Source: Anaerococcus sp. mt242
GTDB lineage: Bacteria; Bacillota; Clostridia; Tissierellales; Peptoniphilaceae
DNA: 60,073 bases
Assembly: GCF_016798225.1 (NCBI RefSeq)
Contig: NZ_JAEUYX010000009.1
Coordinates: 1-60,073 of the forward strand
Direction: 5' to 3'
The first letter of the stretch is position 1. Every line of letters begins with the position of its first letter. The position numbers were made by a program, and so were the translations under genes. Positions 7,934 through 17,200 of this stretch are shown here, piece by piece. A model generated the notes under the pieces. The model saw only the letters and a list, made by a program, of their open reading frames with translations. It did not search any database and was not told the DNA's origin.

Positions 7934-7944
7934 TTACTTATCAA

Positions 7945-8218
7945 ATAGTTTTACAAAACCATATGAGAAGAAGAGTAGTCTAGATGGACATTCTACAGAG
8001 AGCCCAGTTTTGGTGAGATGGGTGGATAAAAGTTTAGATGAAGATGGCCTTTTCTTGGGGTGAGTCGATAGTTAGATTCACACGGGACTTCCCGTTACAG
8101 AAGTAGAGTATGATAGTACTTGATGAGTGTATGTATGCGTGAGTATACATAAATTAAGGTGGTAACGCGAATTATATCGTCCTTAAATTCTAAGATTAGA
8201 ATTTAGGGGCGTTTTTTT
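7945..8218 (+). promoter_or_regulatory. T-box leader, methionine specifier
   Basis: Stem I base pairs AAGAAGAG with CTTTTCTT near 8048-8056. An AGAGAG motif and GGTGAGATGGGTGG distal region follow. The specifier loop reads TGAA-G-ATG-G with the Met codon at 8044-8046, in register with TGAA-T-ATC-A of the ileS leader at 14155. The T-box sequence is AAGGTGGTAACGCG (8156-8169); its UGGU matches a discriminator A, as in tRNA-Met. A terminator stem at 8178-8211 with a T run completes the switch. Uncharged tRNA-Met should stabilise the antiterminator and switch on the amidohydrolase-metNIQQ operon. Confidence 0.92.
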
Positions 8219-8245
8219 ATGGCCTATTTTAGGAAAGGATAAGAA

Positions 8246-9451
8246 ATGAGCAATAATGAAATTATAAAATCAAAAATTGATCAATATTTTGATCAAACTG
8301 TTGCTTGGAGAAATTACTTACACGAAAATCCAGAGGTAAGCGATAAGGAATACCAAACAGCAAAATATTTAAAAAATGAATGCGAAAAACTTGGACTGAT
8401 AGTCGAAGATGCTGCAAATACAACTGGTTTTACAGCCCTACTTGATACAGGTAGACCTGGAAAAACTTTAGGAATTAGAACAGACATTGACGCACTGCCA
8501 ATACAAGAAAGTGAATATAATGAAAAATTTAAAAAATCAGTTATTTCAAAAAATGAAGGTGTAAGCCATGCTTGTGGTCATGACTCTCATATGGCAACAC
8601 TTTTAACTACTGCAAAAATCTTAACTGATTTAAGGGATGAAATAGACGGCAAAATTTATTTTATCTTTGAAGAGGGAGAAGAAACTGGGGGCGGCATTGA
8701 GGCTATGGTTGAGCATCTAAGAGATAAAGGATTAGACGCTTGCTACGGCAACCACCAAGCTTCATTTTTAGAAGTTGGAGAAATCAGAGTTATCAAAGGC
8801 CCATCACACGCTGGATGTGCAGGAGTTGAGTTTGATGTAATTGGCAAAGGCGGGCACGGGTCTCGTCCAGATAAATGCATCAATCCATTAACTGCAACAG
8901 CAAATATTGTGACAGCCCTTACAACAGCTTGGGTTAACCAATTAGATGTAAACGAAAAAGTTACTTTTGGCCTTGGATCTATAAACGGTGGAGCTGCTTC
9001 AAACGTAATTCCTGATAAATGTAATGTAAAGGGAACTTTAAGATTTTTTGATGACAAGGCAGGAGAAGATGCTCTGGAAGTCTTAAAGGAAGTTACACAA
9101 GCAACTGCAAAGGCCCATAAGTGCGAAGTTGAATTTTCAGACTATACTCGCATCGTTGCCTATCCAACAATAAATGATCCAGAACTTGCAGATGAAGTTA
9201 TAAAATCTTTAAATGATATTTATCCAGGTTCTTATAGAGATGGAAATCCAACCTTTGGATCAGAGTCATTTTTTGGATACTCTAGACTTTGCCCATCAGT
9301 TTATACCAAATTTGGTGTAAGAGATGAGGAAAACGGAATTACAGCTGGGGCGCACACACCAGAATTTGATCTAAATCCAGAAGGCATCAAATATGCAGTA
9401 GGCTTACAAGTAAAATTTGCCACTGATTTTTTAGGAGGGGCTAATGATTGA
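8246..9451 (+). CDS. M20 family amidohydrolase (N-acyl amino acid or peptide)
   Basis: A 401-residue M20D-type metallo-amidohydrolase. Metal-binding segments are SHACGHDSHMATLL and FEEGEETGGG, with a dimerisation domain at about 190-300 (GKGGHGSRPDKCINPLTA). The family removes N-acyl groups from amino acids or splits small peptides. Sitting first behind a Met T-box and overlapping metN by 8 bases, it probably liberates methionine from N-acyl-methionine or a related imported compound. That substrate is inferred from context. GAAAGGATAAG precedes the start. Confidence 0.88.
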   Translation: MSNNEIIKSKIDQYFDQTVAWRNYLHENPEVSDKEYQTAKYLKNECEKLGLIVEDAANTTGFTALLDTGRPGKTLGIRTDIDALPIQESEYNEKFKKSVISKNEGVSHACGHDSHMATLLTTAKILTDLRDEIDGKIYFIFEEGEETGGGIEAMVEHLRDKGLDACYGNHQASFLEVGEIRVIKGPSHAGCAGVEFDVIGKGGHGSRPDKCINPLTATANIVTALTTAWVNQLDVNEKVTFGLGSINGGAASNVIPDKCNVKGTLRFFDDKAGEDALEVLKEVTQATAKAHKCEVEFSDYTRIVAYPTINDPELADEVIKSLNDIYPGSYRDGNPTFGSESFFGYSRLCPSVYTKFGVRDEENGITAGAHTPEFDLNPEGIKYAVGLQVKFATDFLGGAND

Positions 9452-10472
9452 TTTAAAAAATATAACCGTCGATTTTGACGGATTTAAGGCAGTAGATGAT
9501 GTAAATTTAAAGGTTGAGAAAAACGACATCTACGGCATAGTAGGATTTTCCGGTGCTGGAAAATCAACCTTAGTTAGGACAATAAACCTCCTTCAAAGAC
9601 CAAGTGCTGGAGAAGTTCTTATAAATGGAGAAAATCTCCTAAACTTATCTAACAAAGAATTAAGGGAAAAAAGAAAAAATATAGGGATGATCTTCCAACA
9701 CTTTAACCTTTTAAATAACATTACAGTTTTGGACAATGTAATATATCCTATCAGAAAATTAAATATCCCAAAGGAAGAAAAAGAAAGAAAAGCAAGAGAA
9801 CTTTTAGAAGTTGTAGGCATTGGCGATAAGGCTGATAACTATCCAAGAGAACTATCTGGAGGTCAGCAACAAAGATGCGCAATTGCAAGAGCGCTTGCCT
9901 CAGATCCAGAAATCTTACTTTGTGATGAGGCAACAAGTGCCCTAGACCCAAAAACAACTAAGCAAATTTTAAAACTACTTAAAGAATTAAATGCAAAATT
10001 GGGACTTACAATAGTAATAATCACCCACCAAATGGAGGTTGTAAAAGATCTTTGCAACAAATGTGCAGTTATGCAAGCAGGAAAAGTTGTAGAAAATGGA
10101 CCAACCTTAGAAATTTTCGCCCATCCAAAAGACCCGCTTACCCGTGAGTTTGTTGAAACTTCTACAAATGTTGCTGAAACTATAGAAGAAGTAAAACAAA
10201 ACATAGGTATCTTAAAAGAAAATGAGATTTTAGTTAAACTTAATTATGTTGGAGCTTCTACAACAGAGCCACTAATCAATGATCTTTTTGAAAAATTTGC
10301 TGTAAAAACAAATGTTTTGGCTGGAAATATCGAGTTTATAAGTGGCATCCCAGTTGGAAATCTGATAGTAAGCTTATCAGGTGATAAGGACAATTTAGGT
10401 AAAATTGGAGATTATCTAGCAGAAAAAAATGTTGATGTAGAAGTTTTAGGAGGTAAAGATGGGATTTTTTGA
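9444..10472 (+). CDS. metN: methionine ABC transporter ATP-binding protein MetN
   Basis: A 342-residue MetN. Walker A is GFSGAGKSTLVRT, the Q-loop IFQHFNLLNN, the signature LSGGQQQR, and Walker B ILLCDEATSALD. The C-terminal part (about 265-342, NILVKLNY-like start through VLGGKDGIF) is the NIL domain that binds methionine and inhibits transport in known MetN. It starts within the amidohydrolase gene and overlaps metI by 14 bases, showing tight coupling. It powers uptake through MetI and the MetQ proteins, under the Met T-box. Confidence 0.95.
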   Translation: MIDLKNITVDFDGFKAVDDVNLKVEKNDIYGIVGFSGAGKSTLVRTINLLQRPSAGEVLINGENLLNLSNKELREKRKNIGMIFQHFNLLNNITVLDNVIYPIRKLNIPKEEKERKARELLEVVGIGDKADNYPRELSGGQQQRCAIARALASDPEILLCDEATSALDPKTTKQILKLLKELNAKLGLTIVIITHQMEVVKDLCNKCAVMQAGKVVENGPTLEIFAHPKDPLTREFVETSTNVAETIEEVKQNIGILKENEILVKLNYVGASTTEPLINDLFEKFAVKTNVLAGNIEFISGIPVGNLIVSLSGDKDNLGKIGDYLAEKNVDVEVLGGKDGIF

Positions 10473-11124
10473 TTATTCATGGTCAATCCGCGATAGAATA
10501 GCTGCAGATTTTAAAACAACCTTATATATGTTAGTTGTCTCAGCAATATTTGCAGGGATATTTGGACTTATACTTGGAGTAATAATGGTTGTTACAGACC
10601 GTGGCAGGATTTTAGAAAATAAAGTAGTTTATAGCATTTTAGATAAGCTTACAAATATTTTTAGGTCAATACCATTTATCATTTTGCTAGCTTTAGTTGC
10701 ACCAATTACAAAACAAATTGTAAATACAAGAATTGGACCAACTGCTGCAATAGTACCACTTGTATTTTCCTGTGTGCCATTTTTTGCAAGGCAAGTTGAA
10801 CAAGCGCTAGCAAGTGTAGAACCAGGAAAAATTGAAGCTGCAGAAGCAATGGGAAAATCACCATTTGAAATTATAACAAGCGTATATCTTAGAGAAGGTC
10901 TGCCAAGCTTGATACGCGCTTCATCTATTACTCTTATTTCACTACTTAGTTTAACAGCTATGGCAGGAATTGTAGGAGGCGGTGGTATTGGTGATTTGGC
11001 CATTGCCGTAGGTTACCAACGTTACAAGGACGATGTTGTAATTGTAAGTGTTGTTTTAATATTAATAGTCGTATTTATCATACAAGGAATTGCAAATTTT
11101 CTTATAAGAAAGACAAGTCATTAA
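10459..11124 (+). CDS. metI: methionine ABC transporter permease MetI
   Basis: A 221-residue inner-membrane permease with five predicted membrane segments. The EAA cytoplasmic loop that contacts MetN is visible as AAEAMGKSPFEIITSVYLRE. Length is normal for the family. AGGAGG lies about 9 bases before the start, inside metN. metQ begins 11 bases after its stop. Confidence 0.95.
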   Translation: MGFFDYSWSIRDRIAADFKTTLYMLVVSAIFAGIFGLILGVIMVVTDRGRILENKVVYSILDKLTNIFRSIPFIILLALVAPITKQIVNTRIGPTAAIVPLVFSCVPFFARQVEQALASVEPGKIEAAEAMGKSPFEIITSVYLREGLPSLIRASSITLISLLSLTAMAGIVGGGGIGDLAIAVGYQRYKDDVVIVSVVLILIVVFIIQGIANFLIRKTSH

Positions 11125-11134
11125 GGAGGTAATA

Positions 11135-11992
11135 ATGAAAAAATTAGGAAAATTAACTTTAGGATTGGCTCTAGCACTTGGCCTAAGCTCATGTGGAGCA
11201 AATAATGCAAATGAAAGTGCAGACACAAATACAGATCAAAAAGCGCAAACTGAAACATCTGATACAATAAAAATAGGTGTAGTTGGTGAGAAAAACGAAG
11301 TTTGGGATGAAGTTATCAAAAGATATGAAGAAGGTACTGGCAAAAAAGCAGAACTAGTGAAATTTTCTGACTATACACAACCAAACGAAGCATTATTAAG
11401 CGGAGATATAGATGTAAACAGTTACCAACACTACAAATTCTTAAACGAATTTAACGACCAACAAGGTGAAGAAAAAATTGTTTCAATTGGAGATACTATG
11501 CTTGCTCCTCTAGGATTTTATTCAAATCAAATTGCAAACCTAGATGAGCTAAAAGATGGTGATAGAGTTGCAATTTCAAATGATCCATCAAATGGACCAA
11601 GAGCTTTATTCTTACTTCAAAGTGCAGGAATCATAAAAGTAAATGGTAAACCAGGTGAATCAATTACACTAGATGACATTACAGAAAATCCAAAAAATCT
11701 TGAATTTATAGAAATGGACCCAGCACAAACTGCAAGAGCCCTAGATGATGTTGTAGCAGCAGCTATAAATGATAACTTTGCCCTAGACTCTGGCCTAAGT
11801 CCAAAACAAGATGCAATTTATCTTGAAGATCCAGAAGATCCAGATGCAAAAATTTATGTAAATGTAATTGCATCTAGAAAAGAAGATAAAGACAACGAAG
11901 CTTATAAAGAGCTTGTAAAATACTATCAAACAGACGAAACAAAAGCAGACTACGACAAATATACAAAGGGTGCTTGGGTACCAGCTTGGTAA
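11135..11992 (+). CDS. metQ: methionine-binding lipoprotein MetQ (first copy)
   Basis: A 285-residue NlpA/MetQ-family lipoprotein. The signal peptide ends in the lipobox LGLSSC (Cys20), followed by a polar linker and the binding fold (IKIGVVGEKNEVWDEV; LLSGDIDVNSYQHYKFL). It captures D- or L-methionine outside the cell for MetNI. It shares operon, lipobox and most of the fold with the next gene. AAGGAGG lies before the start. Confidence 0.93.
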   Translation: MKKLGKLTLGLALALGLSSCGANNANESADTNTDQKAQTETSDTIKIGVVGEKNEVWDEVIKRYEEGTGKKAELVKFSDYTQPNEALLSGDIDVNSYQHYKFLNEFNDQQGEEKIVSIGDTMLAPLGFYSNQIANLDELKDGDRVAISNDPSNGPRALFLLQSAGIIKVNGKPGESITLDDITENPKNLEFIEMDPAQTARALDDVVAAAINDNFALDSGLSPKQDAIYLEDPEDPDAKIYVNVIASRKEDKDNEAYKELVKYYQTDETKADYDKYTKGAWVPAW

Positions 11993-12019
11993 AATAATAA
12001 AAATAATAGGAGAATATAA

Positions 12020-12904
12020 ATGAAAACACTTAGCAAAATTTCTTTAGGACTAGCTTTAATTTTAGGCCTAAGCTCGTGCGGAGCAAACAACAACGAAACA
12101 GCAAAAACAGAACCAGCAGAAAATAAATCACAAACAGAAGTATCAAGCACAGATCCATTAGAAGACAAAGATACAATAAAAGTTGGTGTAGTTGGAGAAC
12201 ACAACGAAGTTTGGGATGATGTTGTCGAAAGATATAATGCTGATAATAGCGATAGAAAACTAGAATTAGTAAAATTCTCTGAATATAGAGAGCCAAATGA
12301 AGCACTTTTATCAGGTGATATTGATATCAACGCTTTCCAACACTACAAATTCTTAAATCAATTTAATGAAGAAAGCGGATCAGATATAGAAGCAATAGCA
12401 GATACTGTAATCGCTCCACTAGGGATATACTCTTCAAAAATTAAAGATATAAATGAATTAGAAGATGGGGCAAGAATTGCAATTCCAGATGACCCATCAA
12501 ACTCAGCTAGATCACTATTCTTACTTCAAAGTGCAGGACTAATCAAAGTAAATGGTAAAGATGGGGATAATATTACAACAGATGATATTACAGAAAACCC
12601 AAAAAACCTTGAAATTATCCTACTAGGATCATCACAAACAGCAAGAAGCCTTGATGATGTAGATGCTGCTTGTATAAACTCAGGAATGGCAGTAGATGCT
12701 GACCTAGTACCATCAGAAGATGCGGTTTTCCTAGAAGATAAAGATGATCTAGATAAACAAATCTATGTAAATGTTATCGCAACAACCCAAGATAAAAAAG
12801 ATAGTGCAGTTTTAAAAGATCTTATAGATAACTACTACCATACCGACCAAACTAAAAAAGTCATTGAAGAATCTTCAAAAGGTTCAGAATTTGGTGTTTG
12901 GTAA
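12020..12904 (+). CDS. metQ: methionine-binding lipoprotein MetQ (second copy)
   Basis: A 294-residue tandem paralogue of the preceding MetQ, with the same lipobox LGLSSC and matching segments (IKVGVVGEHNEVWDDV; FLLQSAGLIKVNGK). The early linker is longer. Changes such as ILLGSSQTARSLDDVDAACI for the first copy's IEMDPAQTARALDDVVAAAI fall in the ligand lobe and could shift specificity. That it uses the same MetNI is inferred from its place in the operon. A terminator follows at 12947-12975. Confidence 0.92.
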   Translation: MKTLSKISLGLALILGLSSCGANNNETAKTEPAENKSQTEVSSTDPLEDKDTIKVGVVGEHNEVWDDVVERYNADNSDRKLELVKFSEYREPNEALLSGDIDINAFQHYKFLNQFNEESGSDIEAIADTVIAPLGIYSSKIKDINELEDGARIAIPDDPSNSARSLFLLQSAGLIKVNGKDGDNITTDDITENPKNLEIILLGSSQTARSLDDVDAACINSGMAVDADLVPSEDAVFLEDKDDLDKQIYVNVIATTQDKKDSAVLKDLIDNYYHTDQTKKVIEESSKGSEFGVW

Positions 12905-12946
12905 AAATCAAATTTCATACTACTTATCCTTATAATAAATATATAT

Positions 12947-12975
12947 AAGCAGGAGTCAAATTCTCCTGCTTTTTC
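12947..12975 (+). terminator. Rho-independent terminator of the met operon
   Basis: AGCAGGAG/CTCCTGCT with a 7-base loop, followed by TTTT. Confidence 0.85.
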
Positions 12976-13019
12976 ATTGATTAATATTAGAAAGTTTTTC
13001 TTTAAATGTTATAAAAATA

Positions 13020-13036
13020 ACGTATAATAGATACGT
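13020..13036 (+). promoter_or_regulatory. inverted repeat overlapping the glutathione peroxidase -10
   Basis: ACGTAT-AATAG-ATACGT, perfect 6-bp arms, overlapping TATAAT at 13023-13028 and about 18 bases upstream of the ATG. Its position suggests repressor control. The regulator is not identifiable, and it is not a canonical PerR box. Confidence 0.45.
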
Positions 13037-13053
13037 AATAAAAGGAGTTTTAA

Positions 13054-13536
13054 ATGACTACAATTTATGATTTTACAGTAAAAGACAATCAAGGAAATGA
13101 TCTCAGCCTTAATAAATACAAGGGAAAAGTTCTTTTAATAGTAAATACTGCAACAGAATGCGGCTTTACACCTCAATATCAGGGGCTAGAAGAACTTTAT
13201 AAAAAATATAAGGATCAAGGATTTGAAATTCTAGATTTTCCTAGCAATCAATTTGGAGGACAAGCTCCTGGTACAGATGCAGAAATACAAAATTTTTGCA
13301 CAGCAAGATTTGGCACGACCTTTGATAGATTTGCAAAAATAGATGTAAATGGAGAAAATGAAGACCCACTTTATACTTATCTTAAAAAATCCCAAGGAGG
13401 GCTTTTGGGAGATAAAATTAAGTGGAATTTTACAAAATTTTTAATAGATAGAAATGGAAATGTAGTAGAGCGTTTCTCTTCCCAAAAGAAACCAGAAAAT
13501 ATATCAAAAGAAATAGAAAAGTTATTGGAAAAGTAA
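13054..13536 (+). CDS. glutathione peroxidase family thiol peroxidase
   Basis: A 160-residue cytoplasmic peroxidase. The peroxidatic Cys is in [14 protein letters not shown], where animal enzymes have selenocysteine. The Gln in [10 protein letters not shown] and Trp in KWNFTKFL complete the catalytic set. A further Cys in IQNFCTARF may act as the resolving residue, so reduction by thioredoxin rather than glutathione is likely. It lacks a signal peptide. The next gene begins 1 base after its stop, so the two are co-transcribed. Confidence 0.92.
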   Translation: MTTIYDFTVKDNQGNDLSLNKYKGKVLLIVNTATECGFTPQYQGLEELYKKYKDQGFEILDFPSNQFGGQAPGTDAEIQNFCTARFGTTFDRFAKIDVNGENEDPLYTYLKKSQGGLLGDKIKWNFTKFLIDRNGNVVERFSSQKKPENISKEIEKLLEK

Positions 13537-13537
13537 A

Positions 13538-14023
13538 ATGAGTGATTTAGTAAAACTTGCCAAAGAGTCAATAAAATACTATTTGGAGACTGGCAAATAC
13601 CTAACAGAATATGATGAAAGTTTAAAAAATAATAACAATGGAGTAATTGTAATTGTTCATAAAGATGGCAGACACGAAAAAAGCGGGTCTATTTATCCAA
13701 CCAGATCTGATATAGGTCTTGATGTAATCCATGAGGCTGTAAATGTAGCTGTATTTAACAATGCAATCGATCTGTCTGATATAGACATCGATAATTTATA
13801 CATTTCAGTTTATGAAGTTACAAAAATTAAGCAAATTCAATATATGGAAGAGTTTGGTATGTATCATGGATTGTTTTTAAAATACAATAACAATTCTGCT
13901 CTAGTTTTTAGGGATGATTACGAATCAGACTATCAAATGTTTGAAGATGCTATAAAAATTGCAAATGTAGATAGCCATGATGTATTTACCATAGAGAAAT
14001 TTAAGGTCCACAAGCATTTATAG
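13538..14023 (+). CDS. AMMECR1-like domain protein
   Basis: A 161-residue protein without export signals. The segment GSIYPTRSDIGLDVIHEAVN resembles the AMMECR1 core GxIxPTR followed by a helix. The preceding conserved LRGCIG is not intact (KSGSIYPTR), so the match is to a divergent member. The molecular role of AMMECR1 proteins is not settled. It shares a transcript with the glutathione peroxidase, which hints at redox or stress use, without proof. The coding frame stops 2 bases before the ileS leader promoter. Confidence 0.6.
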   Translation: MSDLVKLAKESIKYYLETGKYLTEYDESLKNNNNGVIVIVHKDGRHEKSGSIYPTRSDIGLDVIHEAVNVAVFNNAIDLSDIDIDNLYISVYEVTKIKQIQYMEEFGMYHGLFLKYNNNSALVFRDDYESDYQMFEDAIKIANVDSHDVFTIEKFKVHKHL

Positions 14024-14024
14024 C

Positions 14025-14052
14025 TTGACTTAAAATTTTTAATAAGTATTAT
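14025..14052 (+). promoter_or_regulatory. promoter of the ileS T-box leader
   Basis: TTGACT, 16-base spacer, TATTAT. It begins immediately after the stop of the AMMECR1-like gene. Confidence 0.65.
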
Positions 14053-14059
14053 AAAAATA

Positions 14060-14260
14060 GAAATATTATACAAATGTTATAAAGACCAGTAGCTTTTATA
14101 GAAGCTTTAGAGAGGCACGGTTGGTGGGATGTGCTAGTGAAAGTAGAAGTGAATATCATCTTTTAGTTTAGCAAGTGAAATTAGTAGTTTGCTACGAAAA
14201 CCAATCGTTAAGAGTAAATTTTGGAAATAAGTGGACCGTCTATATGGACGGTCTTTTTTT
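14060..14260 (+). promoter_or_regulatory. T-box leader, isoleucine specifier, atypical T-box core
   Basis: Stem I has an AGTAG internal-loop motif, an AGAGAG bulge, and GCAC/GTGC around GGTTGGTGGGAT. The specifier loop TGAA-T-ATC-A places the Ile codon ATC at 14155-14157. The T-box core reads AAGTGGACCG (14229-14238), whereas the consensus AAGGTGGTACCG has a base between TGG and ACC that pairs with the tRNA discriminator. The terminator GACCGTC/GACGGTC with a T run (14234-14260) starts inside this core. It should control ileS in response to uncharged tRNA-Ile. Confidence 0.82.
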
Positions 14261-14274
14261 GTAAGGAGAAGAAT

Positions 14275-17200
14275 ATGAGTGAGTTTAAATCTTTAAATAC
14301 CAGCGACACCAGAAATCGTGAGGCTAAGGTAGAAAAATATTGGCAAGAGATTGACCTATTAGATCAAACTTTTAAAACACGTGAAGATGCCGAGGAATAC
14401 ATAATCTATGATGGACCGCCAACAGCAAATGGTAAACCAGGTATCCACCACGTAATTGCAAGAACTTTAAAGGATATGACCAGCCGTTATAAAAATATGA
14501 AGGGCTATAAGGTCCTTAAAAAAGCTGGTTGGGATACCCACGGCTTGCCAGTAGAGATCGAAGTAGAAAAACAATTAGACTTCCATGACAAAAATGACAT
14601 CGAAGAATTTGGTATAGAAAAATTTAATAAATTATGTAAGGAATCAGTTTGGAAATATTCTGATATGTGGCGTGACATGTCAGATCGCATGGGCTTTTTA
14701 TATGATATGGACCATCCATATGTAACTATGGATAATGATTACGTTGAAACTGAGTGGTGGCTTTTAGATAATGCCTTTAAAAAAGGATATATCTATGAGG
14801 GTGCAAAAGTTATGCCATATTGCCCAAGATGTGGAACAGGTCTTGCAAGCCACGAGGTAGCTCAAGGTTACCAAATGGATAAAACCATTACTCTTACAGT
14901 TAAATTTAAGAAAAAAGACACAGACAATGAATATTTCCTAGCATGGACCACAACACCTTGGACACTTCCATCAAACGTTGCTTTATCTGTAAATCCAGAT
15001 CTTGACTATGTAAAAGTATATGATAAAACAGATGATTGCTACTATTACATGGCAAAATCTCTATGCGAAAGACTTATGGAAGAGCATGATTATGAAGTAG
15101 TAGAAACCCTAAAGGGTGCTGATATGGAATATATGAAATATGAGCAATTACTACCTTTTGTTGAAGTTGACCCTGACCATGCCTTTATAATCACACTGGC
15201 TGATTATGTTTCTGCAGAAGATGGTACAGGTATTGTTCACTCTGCACCAGCCTTTGGTGAGGATGACTATCAAATCGGTAGAAAATACGATCTAGCTTTC
15301 ATCCAACCAGTAGATTTAAAGGGTAACTTTACAGAAACTCCTTGGGAAGGTCAATTTATCTTTGATTCAAACGAAGATATTTGGCACCACCTAGCAAATG
15401 AAGGCAAAGTATTTAAAAAACAAACAATTGAGCATAATTACCCACACTGCTGGAGATGTAAAACACCATTAGTTTACTATGCTACACCATCTTGGTATAT
15501 AGAAATGAGCAAATTTTCTGACCAAATGGTAGAAAATAATGATAAAGTAAATTGGTTCCCAGAAACAATAGGGGAAAAACGCTTCGGAAACTGGATAGCC
15601 AATGTAAAAGACTGGGCAATTTCTAGAAGCCGTTACTGGGGAACTCCACTAAATATCTGGAGATGTGATGATTGTGACCACACACTTTCAGTTGGCTCTA
15701 GAAAAGAACTTGCAGAACTTGCTATTGAAGATATAGACGAAAATATTGAGCTTCACAGACCATATGTAGATAATGTATCTATAAAATGTGATAAATGTGG
15801 TGGAACCATGCACAGGGTTCCAGATGTAATTGACGTTTGGTTTGACTCAGGAGCTATGCCATTTGCCCAACTCCACTATCCATTTGAAAATAAAGAATTA
15901 TTTGAAAACTATTATCCAGCTGACTTTATTTGTGAGGGAATTGACCAAACCCGTGGATGGTTCTACTCACTTATGGCTATTTCTACAATTACAATGGGAA
16001 AGGCCCCATACAAAAACGTACTTGTAAATGACCTAGTAGTAGATAAAAATGGTCAAAAAATGAGTAAATCTCGTGGTAATACCCTAGATCCATTTGCTCT
16101 ATTTGATAAATACGGAGCTGATGCAGTAAGATTTTATTCTCTTTTCGTATCACCAGCTTGGATGCAAACAAAATTTGATGAAGCAGGCCTTGTAGAAGTA
16201 AGAAATAACTTCTTTAGAACCTATGAAAATGTGTATAACTTCTTTACTTTATATGCAAATACAGATGGATTAAGCGTAGAAGATTTACAAAATATCGGCG
16301 ATGTAAAACTTGAAAAAATCGATAAATGGTTATATTCAAGACTCAATACCCTAATTAAAAATTACTATGAAGAAATGGAAGTATTTGAATACAACAAAGT
16401 TGTTCACTTAATTTCTGATTTTGTAGTAGAAGATTTATCAAACTGGTACATCCGTCGTAACAGAAAAAGATTCTGGAATAGTGATCTTACAGACTCTAAA
16501 AAAGCTGTTTATAAAACAACTTATGATGTACTAACAACAATTGCAAAATTAATCGCTCCAATTACACCATTTATTGCAGAAGAAGTTTATAGAAACCTAA
16601 CTGGTGCAAAAACTGTCCACACAGAATTACTACCAGAAGTAAACGAAGCAATGATAGATGAAAATCTTGAAGCTGATATGGAACTAGTAAGAAAAATAGT
16701 TAACTTAGGTCGTGCTTCTCGTGAAAAAGAATCAATCAAAGTGCGTCAACCACTTGCAAAAATCATCGTTGATGGTGGTTATGAAGATAGGATTTCTGAT
16801 TTAATAGGTCTTATCAAAGAAGAGCTAAATGTAAAAGAAATCGAATTTGCAGCTGACCTTTCAGAATTTATGGACTACTTCCTAAAACCAGACTTTAGGG
16901 TTGTAGGTCGCATTTTCCAATCAAAGGTAAATGACTTTGGAAAATATCTTGCAAATGTAGATGCAAAAGATTTTGTAGCAAGTGTAGAAGATGGTCCAGT
17001 AGAAATCGACCTGGATGGCGAAAAATACGAAGTTTCAAAAGATTACTTAGATATCAGGATTTCTGCAAAAGAAGGCTATGATGTTGAAATGGATGGAAAT
17101 GTTTTTGTAATCCTTGATACAGACATAACAGAAGACCTACTAGCAGAAGGATATGCTAGAGAATTTATCTCAAAAATCCAAAATCTAAGAAAAGATAGCG

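Noticed and set aside
14221-14274. IleRS start at TTG 14221
   Set aside because: That codon lies in the T-box core and terminator; ATG 14275 with GGAGAAG is the natural start.
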